Origin: a bacterium D16-51 | Lineage (GTDB): Bacteria; Bacillota; Clostridia; Lachnospirales; Lachnospiraceae | Length of the DNA: 64,000 nucleotides | NCBI GenBank assembly: GCA_003612285.1 | Contig: RAYE01000012.1 | Location: 1-64,000, forward strand | Reading direction: 5' to 3' | Part shown: positions 27,619 to 36,046 of the stretch, piece by piece | Layout: every line of letters begins with the position of its first letter | How positions within the stretch are numbered: position 1 is the first letter of the stretch | Notes under the pieces: model-generated | Seen by the model: only the letters and a program-made list of their open reading frames with translations | The model's database searches: none | Told to the model about the DNA's origin: nothing | Translations under genes and position numbers: made by a program

Positions 27619-28293
27619 TCAAGAAACCATATCCTCCATCGTCCTGTTCTCTTCTTCCTCAATGGCATGCTGATTGGCACGAACCTGACGGTCTTCCGAA
27701 AGAACACGCAAAATATTGCCGACATCCTCTGCACAAAACATCCCCATCGCCCTGGCAAGAGAGCCAATTTCATTTCGGTTCACCTTTAAAAGCCCGCCCC
27801 CTGCAAGAGGAATTGTCACAACCTGGCGGTAATCACTCATATCCCCAAGGCAAATGGAATGCTCAACCGGGTTACAGGTAAACACTACTCCATTATAAAG
27901 AATTACGCCATCTTCCATATACTGGCTGTAAGGAACCATCCCATCTTCTGGACTATACGATTCCAATTCATGTACCAGTTCTTCCTGTACAAAAAAATTA
28001 TAATCTGCCATATCTGGCTGCAAAAATCCCGTTCTGCCCCTCTTTACATCCGCCTGCGCTTCCTCCCATTCTTCCTGCCAGAAAGCCCTGTTCTCACCAC
28101 GGGCTTTATCCGCCCTTTCAAGGTTCTGCTTTCCCTCTTCCTGAATCTGCTGGCGTATTACCTCCTGAACGGCATCAATTCTTTCCAAATACTTTTTCCA
28201 CTCTTTTTCCGACATCGTCCGGTCAGGATATTTCCCAGTATTCCCTACTCCAAAAAGCCATCCATCATGACAGCCGGAAATATTTATCCCCAT
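27619..28293 (-). CDS. Conserved unknown protein (cluster, upstream member)
   Basis: About 224 residues, with no signal peptide or membrane segment. A Gly-rich N-terminus (GINISGCHDGWLFGVG) is followed by a helical, Glu/Gln/Arg-rich centre and a C-terminal half with VVFTCNPVEHSICLGDMSDY and IPLAGGGLLKVNRNEIGSLA. I do not recognise a fold. The ATG at 28293 has GGGAGG eight bases upstream; a GTG three codons earlier overlaps that site and is less likely. It is the first gene of the three-gene minus-strand group. Confidence 0.62.
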   Translation of the reverse strand: MGINISGCHDGWLFGVGNTGKYPDRTMSEKEWKKYLERIDAVQEVIRQQIQEEGKQNLERADKARGENRAFWQEEWEEAQADVKRGRTGFLQPDMADYNFFVQEELVHELESYSPEDGMVPYSQYMEDGVILYNGVVFTCNPVEHSICLGDMSDYRQVVTIPLAGGGLLKVNRNEIGSLARAMGMFCAEDVGNILRVLSEDRQVRANQHAIEEEENRTMEDMVS

Positions 28294-28447
28294 GCCATCC
28301 ACCTCCCTTTAGGCACTGCAGAAAACTTACCATATATTCTCTTTTTTATATCGTCATTTCTATCTAATTTGTTTATGTTCTTTTTCTTAGGAAATAAAGT
28401 ATGCTTAAAATTATTAATGGTGATGTTTACTCTGTTCCCACTATTCC

Positions 28448-28545
28448 GGCTGTTAAATATCATAATATCTTTTCGCTGGATAAATATTCATAATCAAGGC
28501 GGATAATTGAACTGCAGCAAGTACTACAGCGTTTGAAGGCAACGA
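28448..28545. repeat. Truncated copy of the 16130-16342 repeat
   Basis: About 95 bp with clear similarity to 16138-16232: GGCTGTTAAATATC at its start and AAGGCGGATAATTGAACTGC further in. It lacks the right-hand end. It accounts for the middle of the 356-base gap between the unknown cluster and the ACT gene. Confidence 0.6.
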
Positions 28546-28577
28546 GGCAAATGCAATTCTTACAGTGAGGTTATTGA

Positions 28578-28606
28578 TTGTATCCAACACTTAATTATGC
28601 TATAAT
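28578..28606 (+). promoter_or_regulatory. Extended -10 sigma-A promoter of the ACT gene
   Basis: TTGTAT (28578-28583), 17 bases and TATAAT (28601-28606), with TGC just before the -10, lie 53 bases before the ACT-domain gene. Confidence 0.7.
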
Positions 28607-28658
28607 TGTGTCAAAAAAAGAAACAAAAAAACATGTCGCTTATTGCTAAGGAGAAAAA

Positions 28659-29030
28659 ATGGAACTAGAAATAATAAATGTTGACTTAACAATTTGTAAA
28701 GTCACTTCGGAAACAGATATAGATTTAAGCAAACCCTTTTATTTCATCGGAAAAACAAAAGAGGAGCTCTCCCTTGTATGCCCAACAAAGGAGGCTCCTG
28801 ACACTGCAACAGAACGTGACGACGGCTGGAAAGGTTTTAAAATACAAGGCACATTGGATTTTTCCCTGGTTGGCATCCTTGCCGGGATATCTGGAATCCT
28901 TGCCGAAAATGAAATTGGCATATTTGCCATTTCAACCTTTAATACAGATTATATCCTTGTTAAAAAGGAAAACTTCAACAAAGCAATGAAAGTGTTGGCA
29001 TCTGCAGGCTATTTCATTAGAAATGGTTAA
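28659..29030 (+). CDS. ACT-domain small regulatory protein
   Basis: A 123-residue stand-alone ACT-type protein. The first half (LEIINVDLTICKVTSETDID) and the second (LDFSLVGILAGISGILAENEIGIFAISTFNTDYILVKKEN) match the ACT_7-like family, in which a beta-alpha-beta fold binds small ligands such as amino acids. The second half is the classic ACT helix-strand signature. It is probably a ligand-sensing protein rather than an enzyme. AAGGAGAAAAA precedes the ATG and a strong promoter lies upstream. It converges with the Rpn nuclease gene, overlapping its end by 14 bases. Confidence 0.82.
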   Translation: MELEIINVDLTICKVTSETDIDLSKPFYFIGKTKEELSLVCPTKEAPDTATERDDGWKGFKIQGTLDFSLVGILAGISGILAENEIGIFAISTFNTDYILVKKENFNKAMKVLASAGYFIRNG

Positions 29031-29829
29031 AATCTTCCCGATACCTCTCTACATATTCCAAAAATTGTTCCTCTTCCATATCCACCATCTCTGCGGCTAT
29101 ATTTGCAGCCAAAGCGCCGTTCATATAACATTTCACCATTAATTTCACCTTTTCTTCATCTGCATATTCCTTCGCATATTCCTTTGCATATTCCTTTGCA
29201 TATTCCTGAACCAGATCACACATATTATCATCCTCCAATCCTTCTTTTATATTTTTTATTGCCTCACATATCTTTGGAAACTTTGGATTATCCGGCACTG
29301 CAGAACTTTTCAGTAATTTCATATATTCCGCTATCTCCGTCCCATCATCAATTTTTGTGTTTACATATATCTCATGCATACCATTTTCCACAATATCCTG
29401 TGTCTCTTCAATTACCCGGTTGATATGGTAAATCGTCTTTCCTTTTCCAAATAAGTCAAACTTCGATATGTATATTATATAGATATCCTTTAATTCCTCA
29501 AACCTGATCCCTTTTTCCGATTCTGTTGTATCTATATTAGCCGCATTATACCTAACCCTCTTCTGATGGTCATCCCTGTTTTCTTTCTGAACTTCCACGT
29601 TGATTATTTTGCCATCCTCACTAACACATTTTAAATCCAATACCACGGAACGCCCTTTAATATTCCGTATACTTTCCTGTGCCGCATATTCAGCTATCTT
29701 AAAATTCTTATTCTCTAACACAACCTGAATCAATTCCTCACAAAAATCTTTACTTTCTGCCAGCTTATGAAAAAATATGTCATCCATTCCTGTCAGTTGC
29801 TCTACAATGTCTTGCAGTTTCTTTTCCAT
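29017..29829 (-). CDS. Rpn-family PD-(D/E)XK nuclease / transposase-like protein
   Basis: About 270 residues, related to the Rpn/YhgA-like and PDDEXK transposase family, which promotes RecA-independent recombination in E. coli. The nuclease core is seen in SVVLDLKCVSEDGKIINVEVQKEN (Asp, then ExQ) followed by RVRYNAANIDT and YIIYISKFDLFGKGK. The C-terminus carries a four-residue AKEY unit repeated about four times, encoded by a 12-base tandem repeat, then a helical tail. AGGAGG lies eight bases before the ATG at 29829; the ATG two codons earlier is too close to it. Such genes spread as selfish elements. Confidence 0.85.
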   Translation of the reverse strand: MEKKLQDIVEQLTGMDDIFFHKLAESKDFCEELIQVVLENKNFKIAEYAAQESIRNIKGRSVVLDLKCVSEDGKIINVEVQKENRDDHQKRVRYNAANIDTTESEKGIRFEELKDIYIIYISKFDLFGKGKTIYHINRVIEETQDIVENGMHEIYVNTKIDDGTEIAEYMKLLKSSAVPDNPKFPKICEAIKNIKEGLEDDNMCDLVQEYAKEYAKEYAKEYADEEKVKLMVKCYMNGALAANIAAEMVDMEEEQFLEYVERYREDFNHF

Positions 29830-30131
29830 AAACATCTCCTCCTGCTGTGAACTATTAAAAAATTACTTTGTATTCTTAAAGTTCCTTATGTACCTCTCTT
29901 ACTATATTATCATGATATGAATCCACTAGCAATGTTTTTCCCCAGTTTTTATAGGAAGACTCCCTGTGTTGTGTTACTGATATTCACAGCCGTCTGTTAC
30001 ATTCATTGATGGTATTATGGTATTATATTTATGTTATGCAGCAAGCAAGCCGGCATTTTTGCAAGCGAAATCAAGATAATTTTTTACTGCTTCCATTATA
30101 ATGAGTATAGAGCAATCAACAAGGAGAAAAA
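29830..30131. other. 302-base gap with decayed repeat ends
   Basis: The gap holds a degenerate end motif (GTTACTGATATTCACAGCCG, 29973-29992), an AGTTCCTTA fragment (about 29879), a short GGTATTATGGTATTAT direct repeat, and the TATAAT (30097-30102) of the AraC gene. No gene was seen. Confidence 0.5.
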
Positions 30132-31103
30132 ATGATGGGTGAATGGTATCGTTTGGTACAGGCAATAATAGAAGAAATTGACAGGTGCATTGAAAAGCAC
30201 AATGATGACGCATTAACCCTGTCTTTTCTTTCTCAAAAATTTGGCTATTCGGAATTCTATATTTCCCGCAAATTTATTGAAATTTCGGGAATGCATTTTC
30301 GTGATTACTTACGGCAGCGCACGCTTGCTTTCGCATTAAAAGAAGTCCGGGACAGTTCAAAAGGCCTTTTAGAAATTGCGTTAGACTACGGATTTTCCAG
30401 CCATGAAGCCTTTTCCCGTTCTTTTAAAGACGCCTATGGCATAACCCCCAGCGAATACCGCAATAATCCCGTCCCTGTTGTCCTTCGCACAATCATTAAA
30501 CCGCTTGATTGCTACTTAATAAGCACTGGAGGAATGAGTATGGAAGATACTGCAAATGATGTAAAAGTATATTTTGTGACAATACCTGCACACAAATATC
30601 TGCACATCAGAAATTATGAGAGCAATGGTTATTGGGATTTCTGGCAAAAACAAAGCCTGATTCCCGGACAAGACTGCGAAACAATTTGCGGGCTGCTTGA
30701 CAGTATACAAGGAAAACTGGATGATATGGGCGGTACTGACGCCAATAGCGGAAGCGGCCAAATTATGGCATTTATCAACGAACCAGCAGGCAGAATTTGC
30801 GGCTTTGGCATCCCGATGGCGGAAAGCTATGGAGTACGGCTTCCTGCAGATTATTGCGGCAAAATTCCAGAGCAGATGCAAATTATGGATATTCCAGAAG
30901 GAGAATATATTGTATTTGAACATGGCCCATTCAACTATCAAACGCAAAATCAGAGCGTTGAGCAAAAAATTGAAGAAGCGATGAAAAATTATGACTATAA
31001 CGCATCCGGCTATTGCCTTGACACTACGCAAGGCAGGGTATTCTATTTCTATCATGACCCCGAACGGTTCTGGAAATATATCAGGCCAGTGAAAAAAGCA
31101 TAA
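30132..31103 (+). CDS. AraC-family regulator with GyrI-like effector domain
   Basis: A 323-residue transcription factor. Residues about 8-110 are a double helix-turn-helix of the AraC type (LTLSFLSQKFGYSEFYISRKF, then LLEIALDYGFSSHEAFSRSF and YGITPSEYR). Residues about 150-320 are a GyrI-like effector-binding domain (VYFVTIPAHKYLHIRNYE... IPEGEYIVFEHGPF), as in SbmC/Rob-type proteins that bind hydrophobic drugs. It probably activates an efflux or detoxification gene that is not adjacent. AAGGAGAAAAA precedes the ATG. A TATAAT (30097-30102) lies upstream without a recognisable -35, a pattern consistent with an activated promoter. Confidence 0.88.
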   Translation: MMGEWYRLVQAIIEEIDRCIEKHNDDALTLSFLSQKFGYSEFYISRKFIEISGMHFRDYLRQRTLAFALKEVRDSSKGLLEIALDYGFSSHEAFSRSFKDAYGITPSEYRNNPVPVVLRTIIKPLDCYLISTGGMSMEDTANDVKVYFVTIPAHKYLHIRNYESNGYWDFWQKQSLIPGQDCETICGLLDSIQGKLDDMGGTDANSGSGQIMAFINEPAGRICGFGIPMAESYGVRLPADYCGKIPEQMQIMDIPEGEYIVFEHGPFNYQTQNQSVEQKIEEAMKNYDYNASGYCLDTTQGRVFYFYHDPERFWKYIRPVKKA

Positions 31104-31106
31104 ATA

Positions 31107-31203
31107 AAAAAAGCGCACTGCCAGCGCTGGTGCGCTAGCAAGAATTGCTTCGCAAATCTTGTCGGCAACCACTATGCTACAACGCAATTTCCTATGACAT
31201 AAA
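31107..31203. repeat. Dispersed repeat copy after the AraC gene
   Basis: A GCGCAC/GTGCGC hairpin (about 31109-31136) is followed by the tail shared with 26789-26820, beginning at AACCACTATGCTACAACGCA. It begins a few bases after the AraC stop codon. Confidence 0.65.
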
Positions 31204-31208
31204 AAACA

Positions 31209-31247
31209 GGTTTAATCCCCGCTGCACAGCCGGCGGGAGATTAAACC
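31209..31247. terminator. Terminator between AraC and DUF4303 genes
   Basis: GGTTTAATC...GATTAAACC with an inner GCCGGCGG-type stem is followed by CGCCCGTTTTCC. It lies between convergent genes. Confidence 0.75.
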
Positions 31248-31275
31248 GCCCGTTTTCCTTTCTTCTTTTGACAGC

Positions 31276-31983
31276 TCAGCACCCATCCAAAGACTCAAGA
31301 TAATCCAAATATTCTGTTCCATGATATCCTAAATCCATTTTATGATATGTCTGGATTAATTCTTCATTGTCAATATCACATTCCCCACCAAATGGAATAA
31401 CATATATCCCAGCATTTCCCTGTTCTTCCCAAAATCCTTCGTTCCTAAGTTCCCCTAACGCTTCAGCCATCCAAAAACGGATATGTTCACTTTCTTCCTC
31501 AAAAGCCTCTTCAAAATCCAACTCATTTTCTTCATACCACAACGCTGCTTCTTTCCCTAAAATTTCCCTACAATCTGAAATCTCTGAACAATACTTTAAG
31601 CTGTTTTGTTTTAAATAATCCTGCAGTTTGCCAAACAAAGCAGACTCTGCAGTTGTAACATCCCATTCTGCCCAAGCTTCAAAACGGTAATAGCTTTTCT
31701 CATCTTCCTCACAATCTTCAATATTTTCCTGGTACATTTCTTCTGTGTTAAAATATACTGCTGTAAAAAAATCATCCGAATATGTTTTCTGCACTACACC
31801 TGCAATTTCAAACGAAACACCATAAATCAACTGCCCGGCATACTGCTCTTTTAATTGAGGATAATAATCCTTTACCGCCTCTTTAAACAAAACCTTGAAC
31901 TGCCCCTTTTCCAAACTGCTTCCCATATCCATTTTCTGATAACGCCCCATCAGTTTTTCCGCTATCTGTTCTTTTGTTATCAT
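31276..31983 (-). CDS. DUF4303 family protein
   Basis: A 235-residue acidic protein of the DUF4303 type, related by fold discussions to SUKH/immunity-like proteins. Recognisable pieces are LIYGVSFEIAGVVQKTYSDD near the first third, YYRFEAWAEWDVTT, and the C-terminal IPFGGECDIDNEELIQTYHK. Members often sit near toxin or conflict loci, but no toxin is adjacent here. The ATG at 31983 has AAAGGAGG seven bases upstream; the longer frame has no support. Function is unknown. Confidence 0.75.
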   Translation of the reverse strand: MITKEQIAEKLMGRYQKMDMGSSLEKGQFKVLFKEAVKDYYPQLKEQYAGQLIYGVSFEIAGVVQKTYSDDFFTAVYFNTEEMYQENIEDCEEDEKSYYRFEAWAEWDVTTAESALFGKLQDYLKQNSLKYCSEISDCREILGKEAALWYEENELDFEEAFEEESEHIRFWMAEALGELRNEGFWEEQGNAGIYVIPFGGECDIDNEELIQTYHKMDLGYHGTEYLDYLESLDGC

Positions 31984-32081
31984 CTGCCTGCCTCCTTTAA
32001 CTTTTCCTATCATTCTCTATTTACAATTCCTAAAAGCTGTGAACAGTAATATTATACCAAATATTTTAACAAAATTCCTAA

Positions 32082-32720
32082 TTAAATACTTTTATTGTTC
32101 ACTCTGCGGCCAATGCAATCTATCCAATACAAAATACCTGCAATTACCCCATGAACCAAAAACCAGTTCCCATCCACCATATATGGATTTACATCCAGCA
32201 CCAGGACATTCCACTGTCCCGGTAAAATCCCATTTATGCAGATAAAAATATAACAGGACGCAAACACAGCCCCAATTACAGAAGACCAGGATATTTCCAT
32301 CACCAAAAAAGCAGCCCCTGATATTTCTAAAACCTGTATGATAAAAACTGCAAAACAATTTACAATACAGGTAATGCCTGCCTGACGGAAAACCAGCAAA
32401 AAAGGAAACAGAACAATTAAATATGCCGCACGTGAAAGCAAAAGCCATTTTAAATGCGAGACTGTAAAACCCACAAACGAAAGTTCCTTTAAATCCCTGT
32501 AAAAAAACAGCTTAAAATCCAGATACTGATACCATATATTAAACAGGATAACAATCTTTTCCGTTAATATGAATGCCGCCAAAGCCTTTTCCTCATCTGC
32601 ACCAGCCATCGCCTGTTCCTGGTATGGAAGCAACAGAACATAGAAGAACAGAACCGGGCACAAATGCAAAACAGGCTGCTTTTTTATCTGCAGAAATTTC
32701 ATTCGTAATAAACTTTCCAT
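32082..32720 (-). CDS. ABC-transporter-associated membrane protein
   Basis: About 212 residues with six hydrophobic segments and a basic N-terminus (MKFLQIKKQPVLHLCP), resembling small ABC-2 type permeases. It follows the ABC ATPase gene by 35 bases on the same strand and is probably its membrane subunit. GGAGAGGTG lies before the ATG at 32720. No sequence signature names a substrate. Alternatives are an ABC-linked immunity protein for a bacteriocin. Confidence 0.7.
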   Translation of the reverse strand: MESLLRMKFLQIKKQPVLHLCPVLFFYVLLLPYQEQAMAGADEEKALAAFILTEKIVILFNIWYQYLDFKLFFYRDLKELSFVGFTVSHLKWLLLSRAAYLIVLFPFLLVFRQAGITCIVNCFAVFIIQVLEISGAAFLVMEISWSSVIGAVFASCYIFICINGILPGQWNVLVLDVNPYMVDGNWFLVHGVIAGILYWIDCIGRRVNNKSI

Positions 32721-32755
32721 TGATTCACCTCTCCATACTTCTATACTCAAGACTG

Positions 32756-33604
32756 TCAAAATTTGCCAATCACAGTTCCTAAGTTCTTGATAACCTGAAA
32801 ATAACCATCCTCCAAATCAGCTTCACATTCTTCACATTCTGTCAGCGGCCTTTCCGATACCAAAACCCTTGCAAACTCAGCATTTCCAACTGTTTCATAC
32901 CGCACCACATAATATGGGGCAGACAGCTTTTCCACTTCCTGTCTTTTTATCCGAAATACTTTGCCTGCTGCCATTGCTGCTGTTCCTAATGCGGTCTCCT
33001 CCAGCAAAACACTCCCCTGGTTCATAATAATTACCTTTTTACATACAGATTTTACATCCTCCACAAGGTGGGTGGACAGCACTATAATCATTTCCCCCTC
33101 CAGGCTTTTTACGGCTTCTGAAAAACGGATGCGCTCTTCCATATCCAGCCCTGCTGTAGGCTCATCAAAAAGAACAACTCCCGGCCGCCCCAAAACTGCC
33201 TGCGCAATCCCAACCCGCCGAACCATGCCGCCAGACAGTTTTCTGCACTTCATCCCCGCCTTTTCCTCCATATGTACCATTTCCAGGGCCTTTTCAATCA
33301 TCTCTTTCCTATGTTTTCCCGGGATTTTCTTCAAACAGGCAAAATACTCCATCTGTTCATATACGGTCAGTTCAGGAAAACAGCCAAATTTTTGTGGCAG
33401 ATATCCTATACACCTGCAATTTTCAGAATAATCTATGCTCCCACTGTCAGCACATATGACCCCGGCAAGCAGACGCAACAACGTAGTCTTCCCTGCGCCA
33501 TTCGGCCCAAGCAGTCCGTATACTGCTGGTTCCAAAGAAAGGGAAATTTTATTTACAACAGTCTTTTTTCCATATCTTTTTGATAATTGTTCTATCTTTA
33601 TCAT
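32756..33604 (-). CDS. ABC transporter ATP-binding protein
   Basis: A 282-residue ABC ATPase. Walker A is GPNGAGKTT (near 35), Q-loop GYLPQKFGCFPEL, signature LSGGMVRR (near 142), Walker B VVLFDEPTAGLD (near 165) and switch His in STHLVEDV. The C-terminal ~70 residues are variable. It is of the CcmA/NatA type that pairs with ABC-2 permeases for drug, peptide or lipid export. The start overlaps the preceding small gene by four bases (ATGA), and the permease-like gene follows. A bacteriocin-immunity or antibiotic-export role is possible, but not shown. Confidence 0.92.
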   Translation of the reverse strand: MIKIEQLSKRYGKKTVVNKISLSLEPAVYGLLGPNGAGKTTLLRLLAGVICADSGSIDYSENCRCIGYLPQKFGCFPELTVYEQMEYFACLKKIPGKHRKEMIEKALEMVHMEEKAGMKCRKLSGGMVRRVGIAQAVLGRPGVVLFDEPTAGLDMEERIRFSEAVKSLEGEMIIVLSTHLVEDVKSVCKKVIIMNQGSVLLEETALGTAAMAAGKVFRIKRQEVEKLSAPYYVVRYETVGNAEFARVLVSERPLTECEECEADLEDGYFQVIKNLGTVIGKF

Positions 33605-34020
33605 AACCGCTCCACCATTTCCTTTATAAATCTATCATCATTCCCATATGTACCGGGATTCAGCATGTAACAAGCCAATTCCTTAACAAATTCAGCAGCC
33701 CTTCCCTGCCCAATATATTGCCCCACCATATTCAGATACCCTTTCGGAAATCCGTGCTTTTCCCCGAATCCTGCCCATCTCTTTGCTTCTTTTTGATAAC
33801 ACCTTGCCGTCTCTTCCGGCGTTTCCCGGAAACCAAGGGAATACATACTATTTTGTATAATAGCGGAATCACTGCATGCTTTGTTTCTGGCATGGCTTTC
33901 CAACACAAAATACTGAAATAACACATCTGCCTTTAAATATTCCGGCGATGCCAAAATGTAGCTGTCAAATACCGCCAAACTATTATTTTCACGGTTTCTT
34001 CCCAAATCTTTAGAAGCCAT
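33601..34020 (-). CDS. Small unknown protein coupled to the ABC transporter
   Basis: A 139-residue soluble protein, rich in Tyr, Glu and Lys. It shows a helical pattern (YLKADVLFQYFVLESHARNK, RCYQKEAKRWAGFGEKHG) but no motif I recognise. It overlaps the ABC ATPase start by four bases, so the three genes form a translationally coupled operon. It could be a transporter-linked regulator or the remnant of a larger protein. AGGAAAATAGTA precedes the ATG. Confidence 0.55.
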   Translation of the reverse strand: MASKDLGRNRENNSLAVFDSYILASPEYLKADVLFQYFVLESHARNKACSDSAIIQNSMYSLGFRETPEETARCYQKEAKRWAGFGEKHGFPKGYLNMVGQYIGQGRAAEFVKELACYMLNPGTYGNDDRFIKEMVERL

Positions 34021-34142
34021 TACTATTTTCCTACCCCTTAAACCAGAAACAAAATAAATTTTTCACTCGGCAATTTTGTGACCGCACTGCTTTCACAAAC
34101 ATTGTATTATGCGCAAATAGCAACACAGAAATGAGGTAAATT

Positions 34143-34217
34143 ATGAAAAAAAGAATACTGCAACCAACAGTTGCGAGATTGGAACGCATAAGTAGATTGT
34201 TTATTGGCATTTACTAA
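34143..34217 (+). CDS. Possible 24-residue basic peptide
   Basis: ATG with GAGGTAAATT just before it opens a 24-codon frame (MKKRILQPTVARLERISRLF, then IGIY) ending in TAA inside the spacer of the regulator promoter. The peptide is basic and amphipathic. It may be a leader, a gene relic or chance; only a decent ribosome site supports it. Confidence 0.25.
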   Translation: MKKRILQPTVARLERISRLFIGIY

Positions 34218-34225
34218 GGTATAAT
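34197..34225 (+). promoter_or_regulatory. Sigma-A promoter of the XRE/radical SAM pair
   Basis: TTGTTT (34197-34202), a 17-base spacer and TATAAT (34220-34225) lie 35 bases ahead of the regulator start at 34260. Confidence 0.7.
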
Positions 34226-34259
34226 TAACATTACTTTGGTGTTTCAGGAGGAAGGGGAA

Positions 34260-34934
34260 ATGGAATTTAAGGAAAAGCTCCAGTTATTGAGGACAGGTAT
34301 GAAACTGTCACAGGAAGAGCTTGCAGACAAGCTAAATATATCAAGGCAGTCCATAACAAAGTGGGAAAATGGGCAGTCCTTTCCGGATATCCAGAATCTA
34401 ATACAACTTAGTGGTATTTTAAAGGTATCCATTGACAGGCTTGTAAAGGAAAATGATGCCTGCATGAAAAATATTTTTTATGACACACGTTGTCCTGAGC
34501 ATGATGTAAAAACTTTTTTGGTGAAAGCAAGAAAGTGCACATATGCAGCAGGAACAAACGAAGTTATGCCTTCACAGCCGGATTCCCATGAATTCCATTA
34601 TAGAGAAGGGGATTATTTGTATAGGGATATTTATTTTGGCAGCCAGAGATTTGCTGGCGGGGAACGTGTCTGGAAAAAAGATACTATAGTGTGGGCAATG
34701 AATTATTATGGCCAGAGCCTAAATGATAATTTTGATATTGTCTTTCTGAAAGAAGCGCTTTCACAGGTGTCGGTTTCTATGCCATTTCGCGGGCCGGAAA
34801 TTTACCAAAGCGGCGATTATATGTATCAGTGCCATGTGCAGGGGGATTTTGCTTGTTATACTGGAGAAGAAAGAATATATTGCAGGCAGGAAAAAATTTA
34901 TGTTTGTACATTTCATGGAGGAAATATAGCGTGA
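34260..34934 (+). CDS. XRE regulator with DUF5680-like domain
   Basis: A 224-residue protein. Residues 1-65 are a helix-turn-helix (KLSQEELADKLNISRQSITK, then GQSFPDIQNLIQLSGIL). Residues about 85-210 look like the DUF5680 domain (KTFLVKARKCTYAAG, then HYREGDYLYRDIYFGSQRFA and GERVWKKDTIVWAMNYYG). DUF5680-containing XRE proteins are frequent in Firmicutes without known function. AGGAGG lies before the ATG at 34260; an upstream ATG in frame overlaps this site. The last four bases (GTGA) overlap the start of the radical SAM gene, so the two proteins are made together. Confidence 0.8.
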   Translation: MEFKEKLQLLRTGMKLSQEELADKLNISRQSITKWENGQSFPDIQNLIQLSGILKVSIDRLVKENDACMKNIFYDTRCPEHDVKTFLVKARKCTYAAGTNEVMPSQPDSHEFHYREGDYLYRDIYFGSQRFAGGERVWKKDTIVWAMNYYGQSLNDNFDIVFLKEALSQVSVSMPFRGPEIYQSGDYMYQCHVQGDFACYTGEERIYCRQEKIYVCTFHGGNIA

Positions 34935-35752
34935 ATATAAAAGAAATTGAAGTAAGAGACCTGGTAACAAAATCAAATTTGCCGGCAAGCGACTATGTAA
35001 TAAACCCTTATGTGGGATGTCCGCATGGCTGCAGATATTGCTATGCCAGCTTTATGAAACGGTTTACGAAACACAGTGAGAAATGGGGGAGTTTTATTGA
35101 TGTTAAGCGGTGCAATAAGCCGCTTAGCAGGAAAACATTAAATGGAAAATCGGTTTTTATGTCATCGGTAACGGACTGCTATAATCCCTTTGAAGAAATG
35201 TATGAAAATACGAGAAAAATATTGGAAGAACTGATTCCGATAGAATGTAAATTGGTTGTTTCTACAAAGTCCCATTTGATTTTAAGGGATATTGACTTGT
35301 TGAGACAGTGTAAAAATCTGAAAGTTTCAATATCGGTGAATACGTTAGAGGAACAGTTCAAACGGGATATGGACCAGGCAAGCAGTATTCAGAAACGTCT
35401 TGAAACGTTGGAAACATTACATGAAAATAGTATTTATACCGTTTTATTTATGTCACCTATTTTCCCAGGGATAACGGACTATAAGGAAATAATCGGGAAA
35501 ACACGTGGATATGTGGATGAGTACTGGTTTGAGGACTTAAATCTGCGGGGGAGTTATAAAAAAGATATTCTTGCTTATATAAAAAACACCTATCCTCAAT
35601 TAATAGATTTGTATAATGACATCTATGTAACCGGTAACAGGGAATACTGGAATAATCTTTCTTTAGAAATTGAGGAATATTGCACTATCCATTCCATAAA
35701 GTATGTTAATTACTTTTATCATAAAGATTTGGTAAAAGCTAAAAAACTGTAA
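34931..35752 (+). CDS. Radical SAM protein (SPL-like family)
   Basis: About 273 residues. The radical SAM cluster motif is CPHGCRYCYA (near residue 30-40), set in NPYVGCPHGC, as in the spore-photoproduct-lyase-like group. SSVTDCYNPFEE and the strand pattern KLVVSTKSHLILRDIDLL continue the TIM barrel. The start is a GTG at 34931 with GGAGGAAATATAGC upstream, overlapping the regulator stop. The reaction is unknown. Members of this group act on DNA lesions, peptides or cofactors. There is no C-terminal auxiliary cluster. Confidence 0.82.
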   Translation: MNIKEIEVRDLVTKSNLPASDYVINPYVGCPHGCRYCYASFMKRFTKHSEKWGSFIDVKRCNKPLSRKTLNGKSVFMSSVTDCYNPFEEMYENTRKILEELIPIECKLVVSTKSHLILRDIDLLRQCKNLKVSISVNTLEEQFKRDMDQASSIQKRLETLETLHENSIYTVLFMSPIFPGITDYKEIIGKTRGYVDEYWFEDLNLRGSYKKDILAYIKNTYPQLIDLYNDIYVTGNREYWNNLSLEIEEYCTIHSIKYVNYFYHKDLVKAKKL

Positions 35753-35785
35753 AGTTATTTTATTCACAGTTCCTTAGCAAAATCC

Positions 35786-36028
35786 TCATATCTCTCCTCC
35801 AAACATTTCTTCAATTTCTTTGTCCCATTCATCAAACATTTCGGGAACTTTGAATTTTCCCTCAGCCACACCAATACGTTTTATTCCTTGGTTTTTCGGA
35901 ATTAGTGTAATCTGTGTAGCGGCTGTTCCATTCCTTGCCAGATAAATAACATCTTCCTGTTTTGTTTCTAACATCTTTATTAACTTTGACAAATCTGTTT
36001 TAGCCTCAAGCATGTTTACCTGTGTCAT
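35786..36028 (-). CDS. Orphan Phd/YefM-type antitoxin
   Basis: An 80-residue protein matching the Phd/YefM fold: N-terminal DNA-binding half (VNMLEAKTDLSKLIKMLETK, then EDVIYLARNGTAATQITLI) and a short acidic C-terminus that would wrap the toxin. No toxin gene follows (the next gene is convergent), so it is an orphan or its toxin has been lost. GGAGGTGCAGAT precedes the ATG, and a dyad operator overlaps its promoter, as expected for autorepression. Confidence 0.82.
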   Translation of the reverse strand: MTQVNMLEAKTDLSKLIKMLETKQEDVIYLARNGTAATQITLIPKNQGIKRIGVAEGKFKVPEMFDEWDKEIEEMFGGEI

Positions 36029-36046
36029 ATCTGCACCTCCTGTTAA

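Noticed and set aside
27859-28506. 215-codon plus-strand frame over the unknown cluster
   Set aside because: Lies antisense to a gene with a strong ribosome site and has a shadow-like Phe/Leu/Ser composition.
30516-31187. 223-codon frame opposite the AraC/GyrI gene
   Set aside because: Shadow of a clear regulator gene; it also enters repeat DNA.
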